Assembly (NCBI RefSeq): GCF_900107535.1
Contig: NZ_FNRA01000002.1
Coordinates: 1-64,000 of the forward strand
Length of the DNA stretch: 64,000 nucleotides
Reading direction: 5' to 3'
Origin: Pedobacter hartonius
Lineage (GTDB): Bacteria; Bacteroidota; Bacteroidia; Sphingobacteriales; Sphingobacteriaceae
Position 1 is the stretch's first letter; each line of letters starts with the position of its first letter. A program made the position numbers and the translations under genes. Positions 52,628 to 63,167 of the stretch are shown one piece after another. The notes beneath the pieces were generated by a model. It searched no databases and had not been told where the DNA came from. It was given only the letters and a program-made list of their open reading frames with translations.

Positions 52628-53626
52628 TTAATTTAAGTACTCCGTAAGGAGCTGCATCTCAGCTGCAGGAGCGTGGCCCTCGTATAAAATGAGGTACACG
52701 GCCCTGCTAACCGGCATTTCCACCTTATATTTTTTATTCACAATATGCATGCACCTGGCCGCATAATAACCTTCCGCAACCATATTCATTTCTAACTGTG
52801 CTGATTTGACGGTGTATCCCTTCCCGACCATGTTGCCGAAAGTACGGTTACGGCTAAACTGAGAATAAGCAGTAACAAGCAAATCACCCAGGTAAGCGGA
52901 CTCCTTAATATCTCTTGTAATGGGATGAACGGCGTCTACGAATCTCTTCATCTCACGGATGGCGTTGGAGATCAGCACTGCCTGAAAGTTATCACCATAT
53001 CCAAGCCCATGGCAGATTCCACTGGCAACAGCATAAATATTTTTCAGGACGGCAGCGTATTCTGTACCGAAGATATCATCCGAAGTGATCGTTTTCAGGT
53101 ACCTTGTATTCAATAAACCTGAGAAATGCTTTGCTGCAGCAACGTTGAGAGACGCAATGGTGAGATAAGATAATTTTTCCAGCGCCACCTCTTCAGCATG
53201 ACAGGGGCCGCTGATAACAAGGATATCATCCAGGGGGATATTAAATTTCTGGTGAATAAACTCTCCGATGATCTGATTTTCATCTGGTACTATGCCTTTG
53301 ATCGCAGAAACGATCTTTTTACCACGCAGCATTTCCGGAGTTACCCCAGCCAGGGTTTCCTTTAAAAAAGCAGCAGGTACGTTCAATACAATATAATCAG
53401 CAAGCCCGATGATCTCACTGATGTCTCCTGAGATATGGGCTGCAGGTATATTGATCTCCACAGCACTCAGGTATTTAGGATTGTGTTTATATGCTTTCAG
53501 GTAAGCGATTGACTGTACATCGCGCAGCCACCAGTAAATTTCTTTTTCGGTAAGGTTGTCTGAAAGCATCTTTACGACAGCAGTTGCCCAGCTACCCCCG
53601 CCAATCATTGCGACTTTTGGTATCAT
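52628..53626 (-). CDS. gpsA: NAD(P)-dependent glycerol-3-phosphate dehydrogenase
   Basis: A 332-aa cytoplasmic enzyme reducing dihydroxyacetone phosphate to glycerol-3-phosphate for phospholipid synthesis. The Rossmann motif MIGGGSWATAVVKMLSDN is at the N-terminus, SAIKGIVPDENQ and SGPCHAEEVALEK (about residues 140-152) follow, and catalytic Lys lies in FGTEYAAVLKNIYAVASGIC. AYLGDLLVTAYSQFSRNRTFG is the family signature. It is downstream of the efflux pair on the same strand, separated by a terminator. Confidence 0.95.
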   Translation of the reverse strand: MIPKVAMIGGGSWATAVVKMLSDNLTEKEIYWWLRDVQSIAYLKAYKHNPKYLSAVEINIPAAHISGDISEIIGLADYIVLNVPAAFLKETLAGVTPEMLRGKKIVSAIKGIVPDENQIIGEFIHQKFNIPLDDILVISGPCHAEEVALEKLSYLTIASLNVAAAKHFSGLLNTRYLKTITSDDIFGTEYAAVLKNIYAVASGICHGLGYGDNFQAVLISNAIREMKRFVDAVHPITRDIKESAYLGDLLVTAYSQFSRNRTFGNMVGKGYTVKSAQLEMNMVAEGYYAARCMHIVNKKYKVEMPVSRAVYLILYEGHAPAAEMQLLTEYLN

Positions 53627-53637
53627 TCTCTATAAAT

Positions 53638-53668
53638 AAAAAATCCCGGCTTAATGTTTAAACCGGGA
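53638..53668 (-). terminator. Terminator of the efflux pair
   Basis: TCCCGG / CCGGGA stem with TTAA/TTAA inner pairs (53644-53668), followed on the minus strand by six U. Confidence 0.8.
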
Positions 53669-53700
53669 CAAATTACTTATTTTATTGCTTACCCATCATG

Positions 53701-55056
53701 TTACTTTTTGTCTGGTTGGGCAAAGAGCTGATCTTTAGTGGTTTTCTCTACTTTCATCCCGTCCTTTAATTTGTTCTGAATGGCAGAATACGGCCCGCTA
53801 ACTACTTCCGCTCCGGCTTTTAACCCTTTCCTGATTTCAATATACTGGTCATTCTGTATTCCGGTCACCACTTCTACCTGTTTCACTATCCCATTGGCAT
53901 ACGTGTATACATATTGTTTAATCGTTTTATCATTGAGTTTGGTTTTTTGCTTATCAGCATTTGCATCCGGGTTCTTCACATCGGCTTCATCTTTTCCCCC
54001 TTTGGTAAATACAGATTGTATGGGAATCGACAAGGCGGTAACGGATGAACTCTCAATATCAACCGTTGCAGAAAGCCCCGGTCTGAATGGAGAAGGAAGA
54101 CCCTTTGCCCCGCCTTTTACGCCAAGATAAGAATCTGCCGCAATACGTACCTTAACCACAAAATTGGTCACCTGATCAGTACTGCTGGTAGCGGCAGTGG
54201 CCGTTCCCACATCTTTAGATGAACTTGCAATTTCGGTCACTACACCCTTAAATTTTTTATCTTCAAAAGCATCAACTTCAATTACAGCGCTGTCACCTAT
54301 ATTCACACGGTTGATATCATTTTCATTCACATCTACATTAACTTCCATAGAGCTCAGGTTGGAAATCCTCATGATCTCGGTACCTGCAAATTGCGCTGTT
54401 CCCAGGATCCTATCACCCAGTTCAACGGATAACTTTGAGATCACCCCGTCGACAGGTGCAAAGATGGTTGCTTTGGCAAGGTTGGCACTGGCTTCCTGAA
54501 CATTGGCACCAGATTGTTCCAAATTGAATTTTGCGCCGATGAGCGACTGTTTGGCACTCTCAAGATTTGTTTTTGCCGTCACGAAGGCCGCTTTTGCAGC
54601 ATCAAATTCAGCAATGGAAATTACTTTCTTTTTGAAAAGCTCAACGTTACGTTTGTAAATGCCCTGCTCATTGGCAAAACTTCCTTCAGACTGCGTTAAA
54701 AGCTGCGCGGCAGAGGCCACACTTGCTTTCTGAGAGCTGTAAGATGCACTTGCCCTGTCGAACCCCGACTTCAGCACATCCGGTCTTACTTTGAACAGCA
54801 GCTGTCCCCTTTTTACGATGTCACCCTCTTTAACCAATAACTCAACCACCTCGCCCGAAACCTCGGAGCTTAGCTTAACTTCTGTTTCAGGCTGCACTTT
54901 ACCGCTGGCAGTCACGGTCTCTATAATCCTCCGGCTTGCCGCTTTTTCTACAGTAACCTTCTCCATCTTTTCACCGCCAATCAAGCCCGACAGCTTTGCT
55001 ACAACCAGCAGGGCGACGAGTACGCCTACAGTGATGAGTATGTGTTTTAATTTCAT
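53701..55056 (-). CDS. Membrane-fusion protein (HlyD/MacA type)
   Basis: A 451-aa periplasmic adaptor. It has one N-terminal membrane anchor (ILITVGVLVALLVVAKLSGL), a biotinyl-lipoyl strand (VSGEVVELLVKEGDIVKRGQ), a long helical hairpin (about residues 105-205), the returning strand ATIFAPVDGVISKLSVELGD, and beta-barrel plus membrane-proximal domains. It links an inner-membrane pump to a TolC protein. It follows the TolC gene by 30 bases, but no RND or ABC permease gene is next to it; gpsA comes after. The pump partner must be elsewhere. Confidence 0.92.
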   Translation of the reverse strand: MKLKHILITVGVLVALLVVAKLSGLIGGEKMEKVTVEKAASRRIIETVTASGKVQPETEVKLSSEVSGEVVELLVKEGDIVKRGQLLFKVRPDVLKSGFDRASASYSSQKASVASAAQLLTQSEGSFANEQGIYKRNVELFKKKVISIAEFDAAKAAFVTAKTNLESAKQSLIGAKFNLEQSGANVQEASANLAKATIFAPVDGVISKLSVELGDRILGTAQFAGTEIMRISNLSSMEVNVDVNENDINRVNIGDSAVIEVDAFEDKKFKGVVTEIASSSKDVGTATAATSSTDQVTNFVVKVRIAADSYLGVKGGAKGLPSPFRPGLSATVDIESSSVTALSIPIQSVFTKGGKDEADVKNPDANADKQKTKLNDKTIKQYVYTYANGIVKQVEVVTGIQNDQYIEIRKGLKAGAEVVSGPYSAIQNKLKDGMKVEKTTKDQLFAQPDKK

Positions 55057-55086
55057 TTCTTTATTTATTTGTCTGGGTTAATAATA

Positions 55087-56457
55087 TTAAAAGGTAATCT
55101 GCCGGCCCAAGTAATAATCTATCACTTTAGACCTGAATAACAGATCGTATTTTGCTTGTATAAAATCAGTCTCTGCCTTATTCCTGTTTGTCCTGGATGT
55201 GTTATAATCCAGGGAATTAACCAACCCTACATTATAACGTTGTTCAATCACGTTAAAAGCATCTTTCTGCGCATTAAATGTGTTCAGTGTAGAGCTATAG
55301 CGGCTGTCTGCTGCGCGAAGATCGGCAATAGCTTGTGCAATAACCTTGTATAAGTTGTTTTTAGTTAAGTTCTCCTGAAGTTTATAATCTTCATAGTTGA
55401 TTTTTGCCTTTTTTACATTTGATCTTGCCTGAAGACCATTGAATATCGGGATCTGTAAGTTCAGGCCTACCCCCTGGTTAAACCTCGAACTTACCTGATC
55501 AAAGAAATGCTGGTTCTGACTTTCCGCAGCAAGCAAATAAGAATAAGAAGAACCCAGGTTAGCGCCAAACGAAATTTTTGGCGTAAGCGCGCCTTTTGCT
55601 ACGGCAATGCCCTTTTCTGCAGCCTGCCTGTTTAAACCGGATAACTTCACATCAGGAAAAATGGCCATTGCTGAATTGAAGACATCATTTACATTATAAA
55701 CTTTTTGTGCCATGGCAATATCCTGTATGGTTGGAGCAACAACACTATACTCGTTGGTATCGGTTCTTATCTCCATTAACTGGGATAAGGTTAAATAAGA
55801 GATAGTCAGCTGGTTTTGTGCGTTGGTCACATTCAGATCTGCTGTAGCAGCCTGGGCTTTTGCCTGTGATACATCCGCTACCGTTTTATTTCCGGCATCC
55901 ATCAGCGCCTCTTCCCTTTCTTCAGTCTGCTGTGCAACGAGCAGCTGTTCTTTGGAGGCTTTCAGGAGTTCCACATTAAATACAACCTGAAAATAGGCAG
56001 TTACTACCTGCAGGATCAGATCGTTTTTCACTTTATCCAAGTTACTGTTCCCTGCGTCCAGCAGGATTTTGTTCTGGCGGATCTGGTTGATCTTTGATAA
56101 TCCACCAAAAACATCTACTGATGTACTTAAGGTCCCGCTTCCCTGATAAAATTTCTGATTCACTACCTGGAACGTAGTGCTGTTCAAACCACGTCCAAAA
56201 CTCAGGCTGTTGTCTGCACTTGCATTTAAGCTGGGGTAAAGTGCTGCCTTGGACTGCTGCAGGTCTACTGCCGCAGATGACACACTGAGCACCGCCCGTT
56301 TGATATTCAGGTTATTTTGCAGCATTCTTTCAATAGCTTGCTGTATGGTTAATACTTCTTGTGCCTGAACAGACCACGAAATCCCCAGACTCAGGAACAC
56401 GATGGCAGCTATGCTGGTTAATTTCGACAACAGACTATTGTTAGTAAACATTTTCAT
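55087..56457 (-). CDS. TolC-family outer-membrane efflux protein
   Basis: A 456-aa outer-membrane channel with a signal peptide (residues about 13-33, cut after WSVQAQ). The two OEP repeats are visible: EVLTIQQAIERMLQNNLNIK and SAAVDLQQSKAALYPSLNAS at the start, and IAVAKGALTPKISFGANLGS and NYEDYKLQENLTKNNLYKV in the second half. It forms the exit duct for the adaptor encoded 30 bases downstream. Order TolC-adaptor is usual in Bacteroidota. Confidence 0.93.
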   Translation of the reverse strand: MKMFTNNSLLSKLTSIAAIVFLSLGISWSVQAQEVLTIQQAIERMLQNNLNIKRAVLSVSSAAVDLQQSKAALYPSLNASADNSLSFGRGLNSTTFQVVNQKFYQGSGTLSTSVDVFGGLSKINQIRQNKILLDAGNSNLDKVKNDLILQVVTAYFQVVFNVELLKASKEQLLVAQQTEEREEALMDAGNKTVADVSQAKAQAATADLNVTNAQNQLTISYLTLSQLMEIRTDTNEYSVVAPTIQDIAMAQKVYNVNDVFNSAMAIFPDVKLSGLNRQAAEKGIAVAKGALTPKISFGANLGSSYSYLLAAESQNQHFFDQVSSRFNQGVGLNLQIPIFNGLQARSNVKKAKINYEDYKLQENLTKNNLYKVIAQAIADLRAADSRYSSTLNTFNAQKDAFNVIEQRYNVGLVNSLDYNTSRTNRNKAETDFIQAKYDLLFRSKVIDYYLGRQITF

Positions 56458-56534
56458 AATTCTAATTTCACAATATTAAGATAAACAACTCATTCAATTT
56501 TGTAATTTTCCCAGTACAACCACGTGTTATTTCT

Positions 56535-56542
56535 TACATTTG
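56535..56542 (+). promoter_or_regulatory. -7 element three bases before a start codon
   Basis: TACATTTG, exact consensus, ends three bases before ATG 56546; another leaderless arrangement. Confidence 0.55.
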
Positions 56543-56545
56543 GTC

Positions 56546-57163
56546 ATGTACCTGGTAAAATCCCCTCTTTTATTAAAATGGTATTATCCATTATTAGTCT
56601 GGAACAAAAGCCGCAACGAAAAAGTCATTTATTTAACCTTTGACGATGGACCCATACCCGTTGTTACAGACTTTGTTTTAAATACTTTAAAAAGTTTCAA
56701 TTGCAAGGCAACTTTCTTCTGTATCGGAGATAATATTTCTAAGTATCCTGAAATATTTGAACAGGTAAAAGCGGCAGGTCATGCGATCGGAAACCATACT
56801 TTCAACCACCTAAAAGGCTGGAAAACAGACGACAGCACATACATCCAAAATTTTCTGCAATGCCAGCAACTTACCCAGTCCAACCTGTTCAGACCTCCAT
56901 ACGGAAGAATTAAAAAATCTCAGATCTCACATCTTAAAACGATAAATCCGCTCCTAAGGATCATCATGTGGGATATTTTAAGCGGCGATTTTGACATTAA
57001 CCTCTCTCCTGAGAAATGCTGTGAAAACGTTATCCGCAATGCCCGTAACGGCTCGATAATCGTTTTCCATGACAGTTTAAAAGCATTCGACCGGCTAAAA
57101 CTTGCTTTACCGGCTACTTTAGAGTTCTTCGTTAACCAGGGTTATCAGTTTCATACACTTTAA
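56546..57163 (+). CDS. Polysaccharide deacetylase (CE4) family protein
   Basis: A 205-aa NodB-fold deacetylase. The metal/catalytic motif VIYLTFDDGPIPVVTDFVLN (DD at about residues 32-33), the HxxxH motif GHAIGNHTFNHLKGW and RPPYGRIKKSQ are intact. A late SIIVFHDSLKAFDRLK gives the final His. It would remove N-acetyl groups from a glycan such as peptidoglycan. There is no signal peptide, only a hydrophobic start (YLVKSPLLLKWYYPLLVW), so it may be membrane-associated. An upstream TTG is inside the promoter and therefore not the start. Confidence 0.9.
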   Translation: MYLVKSPLLLKWYYPLLVWNKSRNEKVIYLTFDDGPIPVVTDFVLNTLKSFNCKATFFCIGDNISKYPEIFEQVKAAGHAIGNHTFNHLKGWKTDDSTYIQNFLQCQQLTQSNLFRPPYGRIKKSQISHLKTINPLLRIIMWDILSGDFDINLSPEKCCENVIRNARNGSIIVFHDSLKAFDRLKLALPATLEFFVNQGYQFHTL

Positions 57164-57252
57164 TTTCACACGCTGATACGAAGTTCAGGCCAGAAATGAA
57201 AATCAATGCAAAACAGCGTTCCTGGATACTTTAAACGGCACAACGCTAAAAT

Positions 57253-57294
57253 GCATGTCCGTTAATGAACAATCCCGTTCATTAACGGACATGC
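57253..57294. repeat. Perfect 18-bp intergenic palindrome
   Basis: 57253-57270 (GCATGTCCGTTAATGAAC) pairs perfectly with 57277-57294 around a six-base loop, AATCCC. There is no U-run on either strand, so it is not a standard terminator. It lies between the deacetylase gene and aconitase. It may be a REP-like element, an operator or a recombination target. Confidence 0.6.
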
Positions 57295-57382
57295 GGGAAG
57301 GACAATCAGCAGATGTTTTATTTAGAACATGTATAAATAATATAATGATATCGATATGATAGCCTTAGCCTGTTTTTTTTTG

Positions 57383-57390
57383 TAAATTCG
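57383..57390 (+). promoter_or_regulatory. Possible -7 element of acn
   Basis: TAAATTCG, one mismatch to TAnnTTTG, 44 bases before the aconitase start codon. Confidence 0.35.
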
Positions 57391-57434
57391 CTACAATTTA
57401 AATCTAATATATTACCTTTTAACACATATTATCA

Positions 57435-59702
57435 ATGGCTTTTGATATTGAAATGATCAAAAAGGTGTATGCAAACTTTGGCCCCCGCGTTGAGGCGGCA
57501 CGTAAACTAGTAGGCAGACCTTTAACACTCTCAGAAAAAATCTTATATACCCACCTTTGGGACGAAAACACGAATACTTCTTATGTTAGAGGTACTGACT
57601 ATGTAGATTTTGCTCCTGACCGTGTAGCAATGCAGGATGCAACAGCTCAAATGGCTTTGTTGCAGTTCATGCAGGCTGGAAGACCTAAAGTTGCCGTACC
57701 TTCAACTGTACACTGTGATCACCTGATTACTGCAAAATTTGGCGCAGAAGTAGATTTACCAGCTGCAAATACTGAAAGTAAAGAAGTATTCGACTTTCTT
57801 GCTTCGGTATCCAACAAATACGGTATTGGCTTTTGGAAACCAGGAGCAGGTATCATTCACCAGGTTGTATTGGAAAACTATGCATTCCCCGGCGGAATGA
57901 TGATTGGTACAGATTCCCACACCGTCAATGCCGGTGGTTTAGGAATGGTAGCAATTGGTGTTGGTGGTGCTGATGCCTGCGATGTAATGGCAGGTTTGCC
58001 ATGGGAGCTTAAATTCCCTAAATTAATTGGAGTAAAACTAACCGGAAAATTAAACGGCTGGGCTTCTCCTAAAGATGTGATCTTAAAAGTAGCAGGTATC
58101 CTGACTGTAAAAGGCGGTACCGGAGCTATTGTTGAATATTTTGGTGAAGGCGCAACCAGCATGAGCTGTACCGGTAAAGGTACCATCTGTAATATGGGTG
58201 CTGAAATCGGTGCAACTACATCTACCTTCGGTTATGATGAAAGCATGGAACGCTATTTACGTGCAACCAACAGGGCTGATGTAGCAGATGCTGCAAATGA
58301 AATTAAAGAACACCTGACCGGTGATGCTGAAGTATACGCTGAACCTGATAAATTCTTTGACCAGTTAATTGAAATTGATCTGTCAACACTTGAGCCTTAT
58401 TTGAACGGCCCGTTTACTCCGGATCTGGCTACGCCTATTTCTAAAATGAAAGAAGTTGCAGCAGCAAACGGATGGCCAATGAAAATTGAGGTTGGACTGA
58501 TCGGCTCCTGCACCAACTCTTCTTACGAAGATATCTCAAGAGCAGTAAGTATCGCTAAACAGGTTGCCGCAAAAGGATTAACTGCAAAAGCTGAATATTG
58601 TATCAATCCCGGATCTGAGCAAATTCGTTTTACGATCGCGCGTGACGGATTCCTGGAAGTATTTAAACAGATTGGTGCAAAAGTATTCACTAATGCCTGC
58701 GGACCATGTATCGGTATGTGGGACAGGGTTGGTTCGGAAAAACAAGAGAAAAACACAATCGTTCACTCTTTCAACCGTAACTTTGCCAAACGTGCTGACG
58801 GTAACCCAAATACTTTCGCTTTCGTAGGTTCACCTGAACTGGTAACTGCTTTAGCTATTGCCGGCGACCTGGGCTTTAATCCGCTGACAGATACGCTGAC
58901 CAATGCAAACGGCGAGCAGGTGATGCTTGACGAGCCTACAGGATATGAACTGCCCACACAAGGCTTCGCTGTTGATGACGCAGGTTATCAGGAACCGGCT
59001 GAAGATGGAAGTGGTGTACAGGTTCTGGTATCTCCAACTTCACACAGGCTGCAGTTACTTGATCCTTTTACCCCATGGGAAGGCACAGACCTTAAAGGAT
59101 TGAGATTGCTGATCAAAGCTAAAGGTAAATGTACTACTGACCATATCTCTATGGCAGGCCCATGGTTGAAATTCCGTGGTCACCTTGACAACATTTCAAA
59201 CAATATGCTGATCGGAGCTGTCAATTATTTCAATGACAAAACTGATGACGTTAAAAACCTGCTGACTGAAGAGTACGGACCTGTTCCTGCAACTCAGCGT
59301 GCGTACAAGGCCGCAGACATAGGAACAATCGTTGTAGGAGATGAAAATTACGGTGAAGGTTCTTCACGTGAACATGCCGCAATGGAGCCACGTCACTTAG
59401 GTGTCCGCGCAGTACTGGTAAAATCTTTTGCACGTATCCACGAAACAAACCTGAAGAAACAGGGAATGCTTGGATTAACGTTCAGCAACAAGGATGATTA
59501 CGATAAGATCCGCGAGGATGATGCAATTGATATTGTTGGATTAACTACTTTCAGCCCTGATGTACCATTAACTATCGTGTTAAACCATACTGACGGTTCT
59601 AAAGAGGAATTCCATGTAAACCATAGCTATAACACACAACAGATTGAGTGGTTTAAAGCCGGTGGTGCGCTGAACATCATCCGCAGACAAGTTATTGCAT
59701 AA
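57435..59702 (+). CDS. acn: Aconitate hydratase, mitochondrial-like type
   Basis: A 755-aa 4Fe-4S enzyme that interconverts citrate and isocitrate. It is of the mitochondrial type, shorter than bacterial AcnA/IRP1. Iron-sulfur ligands are in [13 protein letters not shown] and [12 protein letters not shown]. Other active-site segments are [20 protein letters not shown] and the swivel-domain [20 protein letters not shown]. Length is standard. It has its own terminator and serves the same cycle as icd and sucD. Confidence 0.97.
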   Translation: MAFDIEMIKKVYANFGPRVEAARKLVGRPLTLSEKILYTHLWDENTNTSYVRGTDYVDFAPDRVAMQDATAQMALLQFMQAGRPKVAVPSTVHCDHLITAKFGAEVDLPAANTESKEVFDFLASVSNKYGIGFWKPGAGIIHQVVLENYAFPGGMMIGTDSHTVNAGGLGMVAIGVGGADACDVMAGLPWELKFPKLIGVKLTGKLNGWASPKDVILKVAGILTVKGGTGAIVEYFGEGATSMSCTGKGTICNMGAEIGATTSTFGYDESMERYLRATNRADVADAANEIKEHLTGDAEVYAEPDKFFDQLIEIDLSTLEPYLNGPFTPDLATPISKMKEVAAANGWPMKIEVGLIGSCTNSSYEDISRAVSIAKQVAAKGLTAKAEYCINPGSEQIRFTIARDGFLEVFKQIGAKVFTNACGPCIGMWDRVGSEKQEKNTIVHSFNRNFAKRADGNPNTFAFVGSPELVTALAIAGDLGFNPLTDTLTNANGEQVMLDEPTGYELPTQGFAVDDAGYQEPAEDGSGVQVLVSPTSHRLQLLDPFTPWEGTDLKGLRLLIKAKGKCTTDHISMAGPWLKFRGHLDNISNNMLIGAVNYFNDKTDDVKNLLTEEYGPVPATQRAYKAADIGTIVVGDENYGEGSSREHAAMEPRHLGVRAVLVKSFARIHETNLKKQGMLGLTFSNKDDYDKIREDDAIDIVGLTTFSPDVPLTIVLNHTDGSKEEFHVNHSYNTQQIEWFKAGGALNIIRRQVIA

Positions 59703-59721
59703 TAAAAATTAATATGTGATG

Positions 59722-59753
59722 AAGTCCCCGTTTTAGACGGGGACTTTTTTTTT
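59722..59753 (+). terminator. Terminator of acn
   Basis: AAGTCCCCGT / ACGGGGACTT stem with a five-base loop, followed by a T-run. Confidence 0.9.
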
Positions 59754-59756
59754 CGC

Positions 59757-61093
59757 TATTTTTTCAGGAACTCCTGCCACCAGTGACCGGATGACTTGAT
59801 CGTCCTCTGCTGTGTCTTGAAATCATTATACACCAGTCCAAATCTGGCATTATAACCCTCTGCCCATTCGAAGTTATCCATCAGGGTCCATGCCATATAT
59901 CCGGTTATATTCATTCCGTCTTCCTTAGCCCTCAGCACTGCGGCAAGGTAAAGTTTAAAGTACTCGATCCGTTCCTGGTCATCCACTATTCCATCAATCA
60001 GCTTATCATGGTAAGCAGCCCCGTTTTCGGTAATCATCAGGCTCCTGACTTTAGGATAGGAAGCAAACTGCTTAATGATGTTATAAAAACTGTCTGCATT
60101 GACTTCCCAGCCCATTGCAGTATGGGGCTTCTTCCTGCTCTTGGCCTTTACCTCCCAGGCCTGCAGTGTTGGTATAAATGCGTTGTATTTAATCGTAAGC
60201 GGGAAGTAGTTCTGTATACCTATAAAATCGAAATCAAATGTTAAGCGCTCCGTATGCCTCCATGTAGAATGTGAAATAGCAAATTTCTCCATTACTTCCC
60301 ATTCCTCGCCCGGATATCCCATTCCGAGAGCCGGCTCGATAAATAGCCTGTTCATCAGGCAATCCACCCGCGACGCAGCCAGGATATCACTTTCGCTCTG
60401 CGTATAAGGGATAATCTCAGCGCAGGAATACGTAGTACCAATATTTGCATTTGATACTTCGGCGCGTAAAATCCGACCCCCGTCCGCCTGCGCAATCGCG
60501 GTATGGTGTACCGCTGAGAAAAAGTTGGTGAGACCTGTTTTACCAGGAGCATGTATGCCCAGCATATATCCTAGCGAAGTAAATCCAAAAGGCTCATTGA
60601 GTACCATCCAGTTTTTTACTTTATCTCCATAGGTTTTTGCACAAAGAGATACAAAAGCATTAAAGGCGGTATTGATGCCAAAGGCCGTCCAGCCGCCCTC
60701 CTCTTCCAGTGCTTCGGGCAGATCCCAGTGATACAGGGTAACGTACGGAACAAGCCCCTGTTCGAGGCATTCATCTATCACATTGTGATAAAACCTGATA
60801 CCTTCCTCATTGACAAGCCCCTCGCCATCAGGCAGAATCCTGGGCCAGGAGATGGAAAATCTGAAAACAGAAAAGCCAAGCAGCTTTACCAATGCAATAT
60901 CTTCGTTGTACCTATGGTAAAAATCACAGGCCATAGCAGGGTTGTGGCCTTTCTTGATCTTACCCGACCGTTTGGAAAAGGTATCCCATACAGAAGCACC
61001 TTTTCCATACATATCTGCTGCCCCTTCTATTTGAGCCGCAGCGGTGGCCAGCCCCCAGGAAAAATCATTACCGAAATCGGATGCTTTGATCAT
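59757..61093 (-). CDS. GH1 beta-glucosidase
   Basis: A 445-aa family 1 glycosidase, cytoplasmic since there is no signal peptide. The N-terminal signature DFSWGLATAAAQIEGAADMY, acid/base Glu in WMVLNEPFGF, and nucleophile Glu in SLMITENGAAYHD are present. YMAWTLMDNFEWAEGYNARF closes the barrel. It should cleave beta-glucosides imported from outside. The secreted GH30 enzyme at 25 kb could supply such products, but the genes are not linked. Confidence 0.95.
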
Positions 61094-61156
61094 ATGTTGA
61101 TGATGTAGATGCCAATATGAGAATTTAGTGTTAACTTCCTGTTAAAGAAACCGGGA

Positions 61157-62989
61157 TTAATCATTAAGTTCTTCGGGATTAAAACTCAGACCGATTTCTT
61201 TTAATAACAAAGCGGCATTAAATGTTTTACAGGCGCCATATTTAAGTTTGTAATCGAAATTCATTTCCCCTTCGGCCAGCTGTATGTCAAAATGATAATT
61301 TCTCAGCTCTTTGGAATAACTATCTACCATTTCAGACAGCTGGAGGTCATGCGTAGCAAACAAAGTAGGCGTTTGCTCTTTGATCACCTGCTGTATAAAA
61401 ACTTTTGAACCCAGGTACTTGTCCTTGCTGTTTGTTCCCCTTAACATTTCATCTATCAATACCAGCGGATGCTCCAATATACGCACCCCCTCAAGGATCA
61501 TTTTTAAACGGTTCAGCTCGGCTTTGAAAGTAGAAGTCTGGTCGTTTAGCGAATCTTTGATACGCATATAGGTAAGAATCTCGAAAACGGAGGATGTCAT
61601 GGAAACAGCGCAGACAGGCGCACCAGAAAATGCCAGTACCATATTGATACCAACCGTACGCAAAAAAGTGCTCTTACCCGCCATATTGGAGCCGGTAACA
61701 ATATCTACGGTAGGTCTCCCTTCAAACTGATAATTATTGATCACCCTTTTACCCTCCCTGATCAACGGATGTCCTAATCCTGTAGCTTCAAAATGAAATG
61801 TACCAGTTACCAGGGGGTAATTCCAGTTGGGCTCATTATAGGCGAGGGTGGCAAAAGAGATCAGCTCTTCGAACCGGCTGATCGTATGCAAGCCTTCAAT
61901 CAGTCGGGCTGAAGAACTGGCGTACCATTTATCAATCCTCATCACACATCTGATATCCCATAGCAAAAATCCGTTAAAAATAGGCCCGAGGAGGATATTC
62001 AACCTGATGTCGAAGGAGTCAATAATAGACGAAAGCTCGTTTATCTGCCTGCTGAGCGGAATTCCGGCCGCATGGACGCTAAAGAACCGCTGAATATAAC
62101 TGCTCTGCCACTTTAGCTCTTCAGTCCATTTAACGGTGCCTGATATGGCGGTGAGTAAGCCTGAACTGCCACTGAATCCCAGATACACGGCGCTGACGTT
62201 TTTTCCATGGAAGAAGACAACGGAAAAATTCACCAGCACGCATAAACCCAAAAATGACCAGATTGCCCCTCCATAGATACTGCCAAGAATAAACAGGCCG
62301 ACAGAGAACAAAGGTGCTATAGTAGTGTAGAACTTCAGCGCCTTGTTACGGCTGAATTTCAGCTGCCCCGGCAGCTCATGAGCAAGCTTATCCTCAATTA
62401 CCTGTAGTTGTTCAGGCTGATGATTTTGCAGTCCTGCCCTGAAATGGAAAGTCTGGTCAATGTGATCTTTAAGTTCTGTTATTGCTTGCTGACGGCCAGG
62501 CAAATCATTGAGATCTCCCGGTTTACCCAGGCTGTCAGCCAGTAACTTCATTCCCATCACAGTATTGGAACGATTGATCATCGCATACAAGGAAGAACTC
62601 CCATAGATGTCAAGATCCGAAGCGTATGGATGCCGCTCGTCTTCGAAAATCTCTCCGTTATCATAGTGCTGCTGACCGGTCATGATCAGATCTACTTCAT
62701 TCTGAAAAACAAAAAAGAGTTTTTCAGCATAATTGAGCTCATTCTGAATGGCAACGCCACGTTTTAACACGATCATAAAAAACAGAACGGGCAAACACAT
62801 TAAAATGCCTATCGGCCAGTAATAGCCAAAATTAATGATAATGGCCACGAAGATCACCTCGGTTAAAAATAAACCAAGACGGGTATAAGATATGTTATTG
62901 AGCGTTTTCCTGAACTGTGCTATCTGTGATTTTTGAATTTCTACGTTATTTTGATAACCCTTTAAAATGCTATCTTTCGATTTTACCAT
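61157..62989 (-). CDS. Membrane-anchored MutS-like ATPase
   Basis: A 610-aa protein with the MutS ATPase domain but no mismatch-recognition domain. Walker A GSNMAGKSTFLRTVGINMVL (about residues 433-452) and Walker B HPLVLIDEMLRGTNSKD are followed by the dimer His region TLFATHDLQLSEMV. Two hydrophobic hairpins near residues 38-72 and 215-255 predict four membrane helices ahead of the lever-like helices. The family is widespread in Bacteroidota and is often annotated as mismatch repair, but membrane anchoring and lack of domain I argue for another role. A -7 element (TATCTTTG, 63057-63050) lies 60 bases upstream. Confidence 0.88.
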   Translation of the reverse strand: MVKSKDSILKGYQNNVEIQKSQIAQFRKTLNNISYTRLGLFLTEVIFVAIIINFGYYWPIGILMCLPVLFFMIVLKRGVAIQNELNYAEKLFFVFQNEVDLIMTGQQHYDNGEIFEDERHPYASDLDIYGSSSLYAMINRSNTVMGMKLLADSLGKPGDLNDLPGRQQAITELKDHIDQTFHFRAGLQNHQPEQLQVIEDKLAHELPGQLKFSRNKALKFYTTIAPLFSVGLFILGSIYGGAIWSFLGLCVLVNFSVVFFHGKNVSAVYLGFSGSSGLLTAISGTVKWTEELKWQSSYIQRFFSVHAAGIPLSRQINELSSIIDSFDIRLNILLGPIFNGFLLWDIRCVMRIDKWYASSSARLIEGLHTISRFEELISFATLAYNEPNWNYPLVTGTFHFEATGLGHPLIREGKRVINNYQFEGRPTVDIVTGSNMAGKSTFLRTVGINMVLAFSGAPVCAVSMTSSVFEILTYMRIKDSLNDQTSTFKAELNRLKMILEGVRILEHPLVLIDEMLRGTNSKDKYLGSKVFIQQVIKEQTPTLFATHDLQLSEMVDSYSKELRNYHFDIQLAEGEMNFDYKLKYGACKTFNAALLLKEIGLSFNPEELND

Positions 62990-63167
62990 ATCTTTGAAAA
63001 TGTTCTCTTAAAATGATACAGGCAATTGACTGTTAGATTACCTGTAAAGCAAAGATATACAAATCAAACCATCATGAGCAAAACAGCAATGAAAAGGGAT
63101 TTGGATAGCATCAATACACGTAACGCACAGAGACAATAATACTGCTGAATAAACAATAAAAGCACCA

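Noticed and set aside
63074..63139. 21-codon ATG frame between the MutS-like gene and rlmH
   Set aside because: Too short, no hydrophobic or other recognisable feature and no promoter or terminator that would set it apart.
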